This document shows, piece after piece, positions 16,676-28,262 of a stretch of 64,000 bases of DNA. The stretch covers positions 62,001 through 126,000 of the forward strand of contig JAJFLA010000044.1 of the NCBI GenBank assembly GCA_021772935.1, read 5' to 3'. Position numbers and translations under genes: made by a program. The notes under the pieces were generated by a model. It was given only the letters and a program-made list of their open reading frames with translations. It was not told where the DNA came from and ran no database searches. How positions within the stretch are numbered: position 1 is the first letter of the stretch; each line of letters opens with the position of its first letter. The stretch is from Gammaproteobacteria bacterium (GTDB lineage Bacteria; Pseudomonadota; Gammaproteobacteria; Xanthomonadales; SZUA-36).

Positions 16676-17623
16676 ATGAAGCCAAATCCATTCAGTTTTA
16701 TTCAAAGCCCCACCAAAGCGATGGCAAGCGATGATTCACTAATGTCCCATCTGGGCGTAAAACAAAAACCATCTCCCAATATCAAAACCCTGCTGGCTGG
16801 TTTCCCGGCAATCTCTCTTGATCTGACAAATCAACGCGCAAAAATGCTGACCCGGATCGATAACAAATATGCTGTAACATTTAACCAGTTTAGATCGCTG
16901 CTAAAGTGTATCAGTGATGATTATTCCATTTTAGAAATAGATGGCTTGAGACAATTCTCCTACTCATCCTGTTACTACGATGACAATTTTGGATGCTATT
17001 TCGAGCACCATCAAGGCAGACGTCAACGTATGAAGGTACGTACCCGCGAATATGTTGACAGTGGTTTGAGATTTTTTGAAATCAAGTTGAAGGGCTTGCG
17101 TGGCAAGACCAATAAGTACCGTACCGATTGTGATTTCCTGGTCACGCCAAGGATACATAGCCGGTTTAGTGAAATGCTGAATGCTGTTTACCAAAAGCAA
17201 TACAAGAAGTCCATGCCATTCAAACTCAGCCCCTCGTTGATGATCAACTACCAACGCTGCACGTTGGTTGCCCGCCAGGGCAGTGAGCGTGTCACCATCG
17301 ATTTCAGTCTTTGCTTTTCTCAACCCGATGCGACAGGTGATCCCATTCGCATCAGCAATGAGTTTATTATTGTTGAAACCAAATCCAGTGATGGTAAAGG
17401 CATTACGGATCGTGCCATGAAAATGCTGAATATCCGTAAAGCATCCAAATGTTCAAAATATTGTGTTGGCCTCAACCTGATGGGCAAAGTCAGGAAGAAC
17501 AATAATTTCCTGTTTATGATCAAACATATCAGGCGAAATATCATTTTGCCGAGCTCCGGATATTCAATTCATAACCGGGCGGTGGAACTGGCTTCCTCTC
17601 AACCAAGTGTGGTGCAGTCATGA
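16676..17623 (+). CDS. VTC-domain (polyphosphate polymerase-like) protein
   Basis: 315 residues. The VTC tunnel-domain features are 'RIDNKYAVTFNQF' near residue 57, 'SSCYYDD', 'KVRTREY', 'FEIKLKG' and 'FIIVETKSSDGKG'. In yeast Vtc4 such basic and acidic residues line the tunnel that builds polyphosphate from ATP. Bacterial VTC proteins paired with DUF4956 are less well characterised. No signal peptide, so it is probably cytoplasmic at the membrane. It overlaps the next gene by four bases (ATGA). Confidence 0.85.
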   Translation: MKPNPFSFIQSPTKAMASDDSLMSHLGVKQKPSPNIKTLLAGFPAISLDLTNQRAKMLTRIDNKYAVTFNQFRSLLKCISDDYSILEIDGLRQFSYSSCYYDDNFGCYFEHHQGRRQRMKVRTREYVDSGLRFFEIKLKGLRGKTNKYRTDCDFLVTPRIHSRFSEMLNAVYQKQYKKSMPFKLSPSLMINYQRCTLVARQGSERVTIDFSLCFSQPDATGDPIRISNEFIIVETKSSDGKGITDRAMKMLNIRKASKCSKYCVGLNLMGKVRKNNNFLFMIKHIRRNIILPSSGYSIHNRAVELASSQPSVVQS

Positions 17624-18816
17624 GACGCATTGACTTGATCATTTTATTGGTCGGGCTTCTGTGTGCTCTCAGTTGGACGTTTATATCAGCCAAGGATGGT
17701 TTTAAAAGCAGCCAGGCGATTATCCTGGCCCGCAGCATATCAATTGAATCAACCATTGACGGCGAAATAGATGCCCCGCTGCCCGAGGTAGGTTCGCGAA
17801 TTGACGTCCAGGATTTGCTGGTGCGTGTGCACAATAACCGTATTGATCAAAGCCGGTTGATTGAATTCGATTCCGAGATTGCATTTTTAGAAAATGAAAT
17901 CAGTAACATCCAGGCTCAGCAGAATAAGCTGGAAAGCTTGTTGGCGAGTTATAAACAGCGATCAGATACCTACACAAGCTGGATGACTAACGATGTTGAG
18001 CTCAAGACCATTGAGAGCAGCAAGCAGCTTGAAATCGCAGAAAAAACCAAAAAACTGAAAACTGATACGGTGCAGCGCGTGGCCAAACTGTATAAGAACA
18101 AGTATGCAAGCAGTGAACAACTGGATACTGCAAAAACAGAACTGGATATCGCCAGCAGCCAGGTTGGCTTTAACCAGGCGCAGCTAAAGCGTAGTGAATT
18201 ATTGCAACAATCACTCGCTACCAAGTCTGTCTTTTTTCAGGACGGCGACGCAAATTACTGGGAGAGAATGACTGATGAACTGGTTTTACGCCGTATTGAA
18301 AATACCAGCACCATTTCATCTTTACACGCGCAACTAAACCGTGCAAAGACACAGGTAAAGGTGGAAAGACTCAGAATCGACAGCAGCATCGTTGAGGAAC
18401 ATCGTGCACCCTTTGCTGGTATTGTTAACGCCACATTTGTTAGCCAGGGAACCCGGGTTATCTCAGGCACCAGCCTGGTACAGATTCTCGATTGTGTTAA
18501 TCCCATTGTAATGGTTCCAATCCCTGAGCATCGTATTGCTGAATTCAGAGTAGGCATGAAAGCCACGGTCTATCCCATTGATACCAGCGACGCAATTCCG
18601 GGCACTATCCAGTACATTAGTAGCGGCCCATTGATTGCTACAGACAAGACCCTGCAAATCCAGTCGGAGTTAACTCTTAAAGGTGTACATGCGGTGGTGG
18701 GTTATGACAATTTTCAAACTGTCAATGACTGTGAGTCAGCACACAAGGCTGTCGTCGTTATTCATACAGAGCCGGTCATGCAGACTGCGACAAACTGGCT
18801 TACAGCCAACTTCTGA
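17620..18816 (+). CDS. HlyD-like membrane fusion/adaptor protein
   Basis: 398 residues. One N-terminal membrane anchor (4-22), a first biotinyl-lipoyl half ('IESTIDGEIDAPLPEVGSRI'), a long coiled coil (~85-255, rich in Q/E/K), and the returning half ('HRAPFAGIVNATFVSQGTRVISGTSLVQI') followed by a beta barrel. This is the layout of periplasmic adaptors of type I secretion or efflux. No ABC or RND pump gene accompanies it; the nearest partners are VTC and DUF4956 proteins, so its inner-membrane partner may be unusual. Confidence 0.85.
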   Translation: MRRIDLIILLVGLLCALSWTFISAKDGFKSSQAIILARSISIESTIDGEIDAPLPEVGSRIDVQDLLVRVHNNRIDQSRLIEFDSEIAFLENEISNIQAQQNKLESLLASYKQRSDTYTSWMTNDVELKTIESSKQLEIAEKTKKLKTDTVQRVAKLYKNKYASSEQLDTAKTELDIASSQVGFNQAQLKRSELLQQSLATKSVFFQDGDANYWERMTDELVLRRIENTSTISSLHAQLNRAKTQVKVERLRIDSSIVEEHRAPFAGIVNATFVSQGTRVISGTSLVQILDCVNPIVMVPIPEHRIAEFRVGMKATVYPIDTSDAIPGTIQYISSGPLIATDKTLQIQSELTLKGVHAVVGYDNFQTVNDCESAHKAVVVIHTEPVMQTATNWLTANF

Positions 18817-18870
18817 TCGCTGGCGCAAAAACTTGTATCATCACGCTTGGATAGACTAATCTTGTCGCCG

Positions 18871-20694
18871 ATGTTCAAGTCTATGAGATCAGTGTCCGTC
18901 CAACTTCGTTTCTTTCTGTTGAACAGCTTTGCGATCCTGATTTTAGTCGCTTGCGAGGACACAGAACAACCCGCACTGACGAGTTCGTCCTTGACGATTG
19001 CGCTGGATGATGCACCAATCAGCCTGGACCCTGCCCGCAGTTCAACCCTGTACTCGGAATTTATCGTGGTCAATGCCTACGATACGCTGTTCCGGTACAA
19101 GTACCTGGCACGACCCTATGAGTTAACCACGAATCTCGCTGCGTCCATGCCCGATATTTCAGCGGACGGACTGATCTATACCATCCCTATCAGGCAAGGT
19201 GTCCATTTTATCGATGACGCTGCTTTTAAGCAGCAGAAAGGTCGGGAATTAACTGCTGATGACGTGATTTACTCCATAAAGCGCCATTTTGATCCTGCTA
19301 CCAAATCACAGGGTGCCTGGTTATGGCGTGATCGCATTAGCGGTCTGGATAATTGGAAAACAACCGGCTCTGACTACCGCCAACCGATAGCTGGACTGAA
19401 AGCACTTGACCGCTACACGATCCGGATACAGCTTACCAGGCCTTATCCGCAGATGTTGCACACGCTGGCGATGGGTTTTGCCGCCATCGTCCCGGTAGAG
19501 GCCGTACGCTATTATGGCGACAAGCTCGCCACCCACCCCGTTGGATCTGGCCCTTACCGTGTGACTGAATTCAATTCAACAACCGTTGTCATGCAACGTA
19601 ACCCTACATTTCGAAAGGAAAGGGTTGACCTGGAAGCAGAAGGTATGGGCGAACATATCGCCGAGCACTATGATCTGAACAAAATCGACGGCCAGATCAC
19701 CCCAATACTTGATCAGATCAGAATCGATTTTGTCAGCGAACCAATGCCGAGGTGGGCCTCATTTCTAAAAGGTAATGAAATAAAGCTGGCATCGATACCC
19801 TCACAAATGTTCAACCAGGTGCTGACGCAAACGACGCCAGAGCTAATCGTTGCGCCGGCATTCGATAAAAAATACCAGGTACTGCTGGAACCATCCTCAA
19901 GTTTCCTGCACTACGATTTCAACATGCTCGACCCGGATTTTGGTTATCACGAAGATAGCGGGCGTGAGGCAAGGAATACGGCGCTGCGTTGCGCAATCAA
20001 ACACGCTGTTAACCTGGATGAACAAAACGAGAAGCTCTATGCCGGCATGGCAAGTGTATACGCCGGGGTAATATTGCCTTCGATGCAGGAGTTTGTTGAA
20101 ATGCCAGCGGGTTCGCCGGGGCCTTTCAACCCCGAGCTAAGCCGAAAACTATTGAGTGAAGCAGGTTGGAATGCTGACAATCTACCAATGCTGAATTTTG
20201 GTACCACATCGTCTATCCAGTCACGTCAGACCTATGAATTATTCAGGTCATGGTTGTTGAACATTGGATATCCTGCAGCCAAAATACAACTAAAAATGCA
20301 CCCAAGCGTGGGAGCTTTTTACAAAGCCATTTCAGAATCAAAAATGAACTTCTGGTTTACTGGCTGGACCCTGGATTACCCTGACGCAGAGAATATTCTA
20401 CAAATATTTTACGGGCCGAATGCAAGCCCTGGCTCCAACAGTTCAAATTACCTTAGTGAGCATTATGACGGTCTATTCGAATCAGCCCGGTTAATGCTAC
20501 CTTCAAAGGAACGCACCCAGCTGTACCACCAGATGAATACGCTGTTACAAAAAGACTGCGTCACGATTGCAGGTTTATCCAGCACCCGTTTGCATGCTTG
20601 GCACCGGAAAGTCATCGCTTACCCGGACCGGGATATAGTAGGCGGATTTGCACTCAGGTTTTACCAGCTACAGCGCAATTTCAGGAGAAGGTGA
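18871..20694 (+). CDS. Family 5 extracellular solute-binding lipoprotein
   Basis: 607 residues from the ATG at 18871 (a TTG at 18847 and an ATG at 18883 are also possible; no clear ribosome site). A lipobox 'ILILVAC' gives a lipid-anchored periplasmic protein. SBP_bac_5 features: 'DDAPISLDPARSST', 'YTIPIRQGVHF', 'ELTADDVIYSIKRH', 'HPVGSGPYRV'. Such proteins bind oligopeptides or other solutes for ABC importers, but no permease or ATPase is encoded nearby. It is the last gene of the block, 54 bases after the HlyD-like gene. Confidence 0.85.
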   Translation: MFKSMRSVSVQLRFFLLNSFAILILVACEDTEQPALTSSSLTIALDDAPISLDPARSSTLYSEFIVVNAYDTLFRYKYLARPYELTTNLAASMPDISADGLIYTIPIRQGVHFIDDAAFKQQKGRELTADDVIYSIKRHFDPATKSQGAWLWRDRISGLDNWKTTGSDYRQPIAGLKALDRYTIRIQLTRPYPQMLHTLAMGFAAIVPVEAVRYYGDKLATHPVGSGPYRVTEFNSTTVVMQRNPTFRKERVDLEAEGMGEHIAEHYDLNKIDGQITPILDQIRIDFVSEPMPRWASFLKGNEIKLASIPSQMFNQVLTQTTPELIVAPAFDKKYQVLLEPSSSFLHYDFNMLDPDFGYHEDSGREARNTALRCAIKHAVNLDEQNEKLYAGMASVYAGVILPSMQEFVEMPAGSPGPFNPELSRKLLSEAGWNADNLPMLNFGTTSSIQSRQTYELFRSWLLNIGYPAAKIQLKMHPSVGAFYKAISESKMNFWFTGWTLDYPDAENILQIFYGPNASPGSNSSNYLSEHYDGLFESARLMLPSKERTQLYHQMNTLLQKDCVTIAGLSSTRLHAWHRKVIAYPDRDIVGGFALRFYQLQRNFRRR

Positions 20695-20705
20695 GAGAAG
20701 GTGAG

Positions 20706-20768
20706 ACCAGGGACCGGTCGAGAAGCTGCCTGGGGTACCAGGGACCGGTCGAGAAGCTGCCCTGGGCC
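20706..20768 (+). repeat. Tandem 31-bp repeat, two units
   Basis: The first 25 bases of each unit (from 20706 and 20737, beginning ACCAGGGACCGG) are identical. Each unit can fold through CCAGG/CCTGG ends. The repeat lies between the end of the solute-binding protein gene and the right boundary repeat. Confidence 0.8.
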
Positions 20769-20773
20769 ATCCT

Positions 20774-20789
20774 TGGTGAAATGTCCGGG
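20774..20789 (-). repeat. Right boundary repeat, inverted copy
   Basis: TGGTGAAATGTCCGGG is the exact reverse complement of 12838-12853. It ends one base before the pobA stop codon at 20790, marking the right edge of the inserted block. Confidence 0.7.
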
Positions 20790-23061
<2,272 letters not shown>

Positions 23062-23081
<20 letters not shown>

Positions 23082-24255
23082 TTTCGGTGAAAGCCTTTTG
23101 TACGATGGTGGGTTCCCAGTCCTTGCGAACCGTCACTCCAATTGAACGGCAGGTGTTTGGCAAAGGTTTTCCAAGTATTGCCAACTGCATTGTTGCGATG
23201 TCCCGCCGTACCTGTGATGGTGACAACAATGCCGCCCGATCGCTGTCGTGCAGTAAACCACGAGTTGTAATCAGTGAGCTGCATTCGATGACCTTTCGCG
23301 GCGTTGCGACATCGTGCTTGCTGAAGAAGTCATGAAAAAGCGCACGAGCCGGTGTGTGTTTTGCCGGTACTATCCATTCGAGCTGTGCGAGAGCAACAGG
23401 CTTGGGTGTTGCTCTTGTAAGCATGGGGTGTCCGGTTCGGACAACGATTACCAAGGGCTCATCAAACAGGTGTTGCTGTTGGATATCTGATGTTGGTGGA
23501 GGCTTGCGCAAGGCACCGATGATCCAGTCAATTTGCCCGTAGCGCAGGGCCTGAAGCTGTTCTGAGTAAGGGCCGTCCAGGATGCTTACGCTGGCATCAG
23601 GGTAGGTTTGCAATAGTTGCGTTACCGCCAGTGGCAGTAGTTCCACACGCGCCAGCGGCAAGCAACCGACGGATACCCGGCTTTGCATATGGCCCTGTTC
23701 CTCGTGCACCTCTTCGAGACCCTGCCGAATCTCGGCAAATATGAGTGCAGCGTATCGTGCCATCTGTTGTGCAGCTTTATTCGCCACCACGCTTTTGTCT
23801 GAACGTTGAAATAAACGCAGGCCTGTTCGCGCTTCAAGATCCTTGGCCGCTCGATAGATGGTCGGTTGGGCCAGCCCCAGTTTACGTGCCGCGAGGCTGT
23901 AGCCGCCAGTTTGTACAATAGCGATTAGCGCCCTTAACTGACCTGCTGTTACATGCCAGCTGGGCTGGTTGGGATTAAGCCCCACGCTTTCATTTTGGCG
24001 AATCTCGCGTTTTGCTCTGTTTAGCAGCTTGAGAGCGCGTTTGGATCGATGAACCAGTCGTTTTCCAGCAGTCGTCGGGGTAATGCCAAAACCGGTACGA
24101 TTAAACAATGATGTGCCTGCCAGGGTCTCGATTTTTCTTAGTGCCTGGGTTAGTGCAGATTGTGACAGGTGCACGCGTTTGGCTGCCGCACTAAGGCTTC
24201 CTGCGTCGACCATTACGCTCAATGCCAGAAAATGCCGTAAATTGATCTCCTGCAT
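23062..24255 (-). CDS. LysR-type regulator with two N-terminal HTH domains
   Basis: 397 residues, about 90 longer than usual. HTH 1 is at ~5-70 ('LRHFLALSVMVDAGSLSAAAKRVHLSQSALTQALRKIE') and HTH 2 at ~103-165 ('LRALIAIVQTGGYSLAARKLGLAQPTIYRAAKDLE'). A periplasmic-binding-like effector domain follows (~190-390). It is divergent from ligK with 153 bp between, so it is probably the activator of ligKUJIC, in the place of LigR. The AT-rich interval contains TATAT-N6-ATATA at 24299-24314 as a possible site. Confidence 0.88.
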
Positions 24256-24408
24256 CTCTTCTCTCTACCAGGTATTCGGGATATCTATAGCATAAACTTA
24301 TATCAATTAATATATTTCAGACAATAAATAACAGATATTTAGGGAATTGTTCTTTAAAATAGAGCCAATGGTCAGAAATCGATTTTAACAACCTATAGTA
24401 AAATAATT

Positions 24409-25128
24409 ATGGCAATCGTGGTCACAAACATCACTCGCGTAGCACCATCCCTGGTCCGGGAATTTGCCGGTGTCGGCGTCGCAACCGTACACGAAGCACA
24501 AGCCCGGAAGGGTCTGCTTGATGCTGTTATACGCCCGATTTATCGACCGGTACACATCGTCGGGACTGCGGTGACTTGCGAGGTTGCACCGGGTGATAAC
24601 TGGATGATTCACGTTGCTGCTGAGCAATGTCAGCCCGGCGATATACTGGTAGTGACGCCAACCAGCCCGTGTACGGATGGGTATTTTGGCGACTTGCTGG
24701 CTACCTCACTGCGGGCCAGAGGGGTGCAAGGCCTGATCATTGATGCGGGTGTTCGCGACATAGCGACACTCACACAGATGCAGTTTCCGGTCTGGTCTCG
24801 CGCAATACACGCGCAGGGCACTGTTAAAGAGACAATCGCCAACGTCAACACAGCCGTCATATGCGCCGGGGCACTGATCAAACCGGGGGATCTGATCGTT
24901 GCTGATGATGATGGCGTGGTGGTCGTCAGACGACAGCAAGTAGTAACGGTGTTGGAAAGTGTACAGGCGCGTGAAGCCAATGAAGAAAACAAACGCAAGC
25001 GATTCGAGAACGGCGAGCTGGGACTCGACGTCTACAATATGCGGCAACGACTTGCCAGCAAGGGACTTACTTACGTCGATGCACAAGACCTGGTCAACGA
25101 CGCAAAGCAGGCGGACTCCGAGCAGTAA
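24409..25128 (+). CDS. ligK: 4-carboxy-4-hydroxy-2-oxoadipate aldolase
   Basis: 239 residues, a class II HMG/CHA-type aldolase related to the RraA fold. It splits 4-carboxy-4-hydroxy-2-oxoadipate into pyruvate and oxaloacetate, the last step of the 4,5-cleavage pathway. Seen: '[13 protein letters not shown]', '[24 protein letters not shown]' with the R-D pair that helps bind metal and substrate, and '[10 protein letters not shown]'. The final A of its TAA is also the A of the ligU ATG (TAATG), so the two are translationally coupled. First gene of ligKUJIC. Confidence 0.92.
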   Translation: MAIVVTNITRVAPSLVREFAGVGVATVHEAQARKGLLDAVIRPIYRPVHIVGTAVTCEVAPGDNWMIHVAAEQCQPGDILVVTPTSPCTDGYFGDLLATSLRARGVQGLIIDAGVRDIATLTQMQFPVWSRAIHAQGTVKETIANVNTAVICAGALIKPGDLIVADDDGVVVVRRQQVVTVLESVQAREANEENKRKRFENGELGLDVYNMRQRLASKGLTYVDAQDLVNDAKQADSEQ

Positions 25129-26216
25129 TGCAAACAGCCATTCCCACAGTGTTGATGCGTGGTGGCACTTCAAAAGGTCTGTATTTTCACAGCCGTGATT
25201 TACCAGCGGATTCGGCTCAAAGAGACCGAGTGCTGCTCGCAGCCATGGGATCACCCGATAACCGGCAAATTGATGGTGTAGGTGGTGCGCACCCATTAAC
25301 CAGCAAGGTGGCGATTGTTGCGCCATCCAATGCCGATGATATTGATGTGGACTATCTCTTTTTACAGGTCATGGTTGACCGCGCACAAGTCACCGATAGA
25401 CAAAACTGTGGAAATATCCTGGCGGGAGTCGGACCCTTTGCGATTGAAAACGGGCTTGTCAGCAGCACTCACGGTGAAACCGATGTTCGTATCCGTATGC
25501 TCAATACCGGTGGTGTTGCAGTAGCACGTGTGCAAACGCCAGACGGAAAGGTCAGCTATGAGGGCAATGCGAGCATCGATGGTGTACCTGGCACCGCGGC
25601 ACCTGTCATGTTGGATTTTCAGGGTGTGGCAGGCTCGAGCTGTGGTTCGTTGTTACCAACCGGTCATGTCATTGATGAGATCGACGCAATCCAACTGAGC
25701 TGTATTGATAACGGTATGCCAGTTGTCATCATGCGTGCGGCAGATTTTGGCAAATCAGGTTATGAGACAGTTGCTGAACTTGAGTCGGATGAAGAACTGA
25801 AAAACAGAATAGAATCCATACGCCTACAGCTCGGACCGATGATGAATCTCGGTGAGGTTAAGAACCTGTCGGTACCCAAAATGACGCTGGTCGCGCCAGC
25901 GGTAAAAGGTGGCACGATCTCGACCCGCAGCTTCATACCACATCGAGTCCACCAGGCAGTTGGTGTGCTGGGTGCGGCCAGTGTTGCCGCTGCCTGCATG
26001 ATACCGGGGTCTGTGGCAAGTGAAGTGTCTACAACGCAGCAAGCATCCGGGCCACAAAGACTGGATATAGAACACCCGACAGGTTCATTTACTGTCGACA
26101 TGGATATTTCGATGAGCGCGAACCAATTTGTCGTACGCCGCACGGCCTTGCTGCGTAGCGCACGTAAACTGATGCAAGGCTCGGTATTTATTCCATCTTC
26201 AATTCTGAGCAACTAA
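25128..26216 (+). CDS. ligU: 4-oxalomesaconate tautomerase (PrpF family)
   Basis: 362 residues. The PrpF/diaminopimelate-epimerase-like fold is marked by 'MRGGTSKGLYF', 'IDGVGGAHPLTSKVAI', 'NCGNILAGVGPFAIE' with the catalytic-region Cys, and 'IEHPTG'. It interconverts forms of 4-oxalomesaconate so that LigJ can hydrate it. The gene begins inside the stop of ligK and ends 34 bases before ligJ. A PrpF-type aconitate isomerase would look similar, but the gene order decides. Confidence 0.9.
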   Translation: MQTAIPTVLMRGGTSKGLYFHSRDLPADSAQRDRVLLAAMGSPDNRQIDGVGGAHPLTSKVAIVAPSNADDIDVDYLFLQVMVDRAQVTDRQNCGNILAGVGPFAIENGLVSSTHGETDVRIRMLNTGGVAVARVQTPDGKVSYEGNASIDGVPGTAAPVMLDFQGVAGSSCGSLLPTGHVIDEIDAIQLSCIDNGMPVVIMRAADFGKSGYETVAELESDEELKNRIESIRLQLGPMMNLGEVKNLSVPKMTLVAPAVKGGTISTRSFIPHRVHQAVGVLGAASVAAACMIPGSVASEVSTTQQASGPQRLDIEHPTGSFTVDMDISMSANQFVVRRTALLRSARKLMQGSVFIPSSILSN

Positions 26217-26250
26217 GGCAAAACCGCATCACAATGGAAACGCTACCACG

Positions 26251-27273
26251 ATGATTATTGATTGCCACGGCCATTACACGACCGCACCCGAACCACACCA
26301 GCAATTCCGGCAACAGCAACTTGCCCATTTCGAAGATGCTGCTCTGCCTGCGCCACTCAAAAGCCACATCAGCGATGACCAGATTCGTGAGAGTATCGAG
26401 ACCAACCAGCTCAAGCTGCAACGGGAGCGTGGTGCTGATTTGACGGTTTTTTCTCCACGCGCCTCGGCCATGGCGCACCATCTGGGTGATTCGGCTGTAT
26501 CACAGCAGTGGTCGCAGCATTGTAATGAGCTGATTGCACGAGTCGTCGGGCTATACCCTGATAACTTTATCGGTGTTTGCCAGTTACCACAGTCTGAGGG
26601 GGTTCCAATCGGCGATTCGATCGCTGAGCTGGAACGGTGTGTTAATGAATTGGGCTTCATTGGCTGCAATCTCAACCCGGATCCATCGGGAGGTCACTGG
26701 ACAGCCAAGCCTTTGACCGACAGTTGCTGGTATCCCTTGTATGAGAAGATGATTGAGCTAGATGTGCCGGCGATGATCCATGTATCGAGCACCTGTAACG
26801 TCAATTTTCACGCCACCGGCGCACATTACATCAATGCTGACACCACCGCATTCATGCAATTTATCCAGGGTGATGTATTCAAAGATTTTCCGGATCTGCG
26901 TTTTATTATTCCACACGGTGGTGGTGCAGTACCCTATCATTGGGGTCGCTACCGTGGGCTTGCGGATATGCTGAAACGCCCACCACTTGCGACGCACGTG
27001 ATGAAAAATGTCTTTTTTGATACCTGTGTTTATCACCAGCCGGGAATCGATTTGTTGTTTGAAGTGATCGATATCGATAACATTTTATTTGGCTCTGAAA
27101 TGGTGGGTGCCGTACGTGGTATCGACCCACAAACCGGACACTTTTTTGATGATACTAGACGTTACGTAGATGCACTCGACATCAGTGATGCGGACAAGCA
27201 CAAGGTTTTTGAGTTGAATGCCCGACGTGTTTATCCGCGTCTTGACAAAGCGCTGGCCGCAAGAGGCATATAA
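26251..27273 (+). CDS. ligJ: 4-oxalomesaconate hydratase (amidohydrolase family)
   Basis: 340 residues. It adds water to 4-oxalomesaconate to give 4-carboxy-4-hydroxy-2-oxoadipate. Metal-binding features of the amidohydrolase fold: 'IIDCHGHYT' (two His near residue 7), 'PAMIHVSS', 'FIIPHGGGAVPYHWGR', 'FDTCVYH' and 'LFGSEMVGAVRGIDP'. These runs closely match known LigJ proteins. It lies two bases before the TTG of the ligI frame, in the ligKUJIC unit. Confidence 0.93.
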   Translation: MIIDCHGHYTTAPEPHQQFRQQQLAHFEDAALPAPLKSHISDDQIRESIETNQLKLQRERGADLTVFSPRASAMAHHLGDSAVSQQWSQHCNELIARVVGLYPDNFIGVCQLPQSEGVPIGDSIAELERCVNELGFIGCNLNPDPSGGHWTAKPLTDSCWYPLYEKMIELDVPAMIHVSSTCNVNFHATGAHYINADTTAFMQFIQGDVFKDFPDLRFIIPHGGGAVPYHWGRYRGLADMLKRPPLATHVMKNVFFDTCVYHQPGIDLLFEVIDIDNILFGSEMVGAVRGIDPQTGHFFDDTRRYVDALDISDADKHKVFELNARRVYPRLDKALAARGI

Positions 27274-27275
27274 GG

Positions 27276-28187
27276 TTGAGCAGCAAGACCATGTTTCAGA
27301 TGGATGATGACTGGCGGGTTTTTGATCCGAGGCCGTCGAAACCAAAATTTGTACCACCCGCGGGGGCGGTGGATGCCCATTGTCATGTGTTTGGGCCTGG
27401 TGATCAGTTCCCTTATGCGCCAGCGCGTAAATACACACCGTGTGATGCTTCGAAGCAGAGCCTGTGGGATTTACGCGAACACCTGGGCTTCGAGCGAAAT
27501 GTCATCGTTCAGGCATCCTGTCATGGTACAGATAACCGGGCTTTGGTAGATGCACTGGTGGATTCAAATAACAGTGCCCGCGGTGTCGCTGTGGTTACGA
27601 CTGATATCAATGATGCGGAGCTGGACAAGATGCACGCTGCTGGTGTGCGCGCGGTTCGCTTCAATTTTGTTAAACGCCTGGTGGATGTCTTGCCGCGAGA
27701 TTCCCTGTTGGCTATTGCGCGACGAATTCAACGTTTGGGTTGGCATATCGTCATATATTTCGAGGCCCAGGACCTGCCGCAGCTATATGAGTTCTTCGCT
27801 GCCTTGCCAACGATAGTCGTGGTGGATCACATGGGTCGGCCCGATGTTTCAGTCAATGCCGATGGCCCGGCATTTGATCTGTTTGCTCGCCTGATGCGTG
27901 AGCATGAGAATTTCTGGTGCAAAGTTAGCTGTCCGGACCGATTATCCATAAGTGGTCCACCTGCGTATGAGGATGTTGTGCCATTTGCAAGACGTATTGT
28001 GGAGAACTTTCCCGACCGGGTGCTTTGGGGTACTGACTGGCCGCACCCGAACATGAAATCACATATGCCGGATGACGGCAGTCTGGTGGATTTCATACCC
28101 AATATCGCGCCCAGCGCCGAATTGCAGAAGAAATTGCTGGTCGACAACCCACGCAGACTGTACTGGCCGGAGGAAAATCCCAACTAA
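27276..28187 (+). CDS. ligI: 2-pyrone-4,6-dicarboxylate lactonase
   Basis: 303 residues if started at the TTG at 27276; an ATG at 27291 would give 298. It hydrolyses 2-pyrone-4,6-dicarboxylate to 4-oxalomesaconate. Amidohydrolase features: 'VDAHCHVFGP', 'NVIVQASCHGTDN', 'RFNFVKRLVD', 'IVVVDHMGRPD' and 'LWGTDWPHPN', the last carrying the conserved Asp. All fit the LigI family, in pathway order after ligJ. Confidence 0.93.
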   Translation: MSSKTMFQMDDDWRVFDPRPSKPKFVPPAGAVDAHCHVFGPGDQFPYAPARKYTPCDASKQSLWDLREHLGFERNVIVQASCHGTDNRALVDALVDSNNSARGVAVVTTDINDAELDKMHAAGVRAVRFNFVKRLVDVLPRDSLLAIARRIQRLGWHIVIYFEAQDLPQLYEFFAALPTIVVVDHMGRPDVSVNADGPAFDLFARLMREHENFWCKVSCPDRLSISGPPAYEDVVPFARRIVENFPDRVLWGTDWPHPNMKSHMPDDGSLVDFIPNIAPSAELQKKLLVDNPRRLYWPEENPN

Positions 28188-28262
28188 GTTCAGGATGTTA
28201 ATAAACGAAAGTTACCGCATAGTTGGCGGCTATCGAAGCAGGATTAATACAGAGGAACAGAA

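Noticed and set aside
24299-24314. TATAT-N6-ATATA as a firm LysR box
   Set aside because: The region is AT-rich, so the symmetry can arise by chance; mentioned only as possible.
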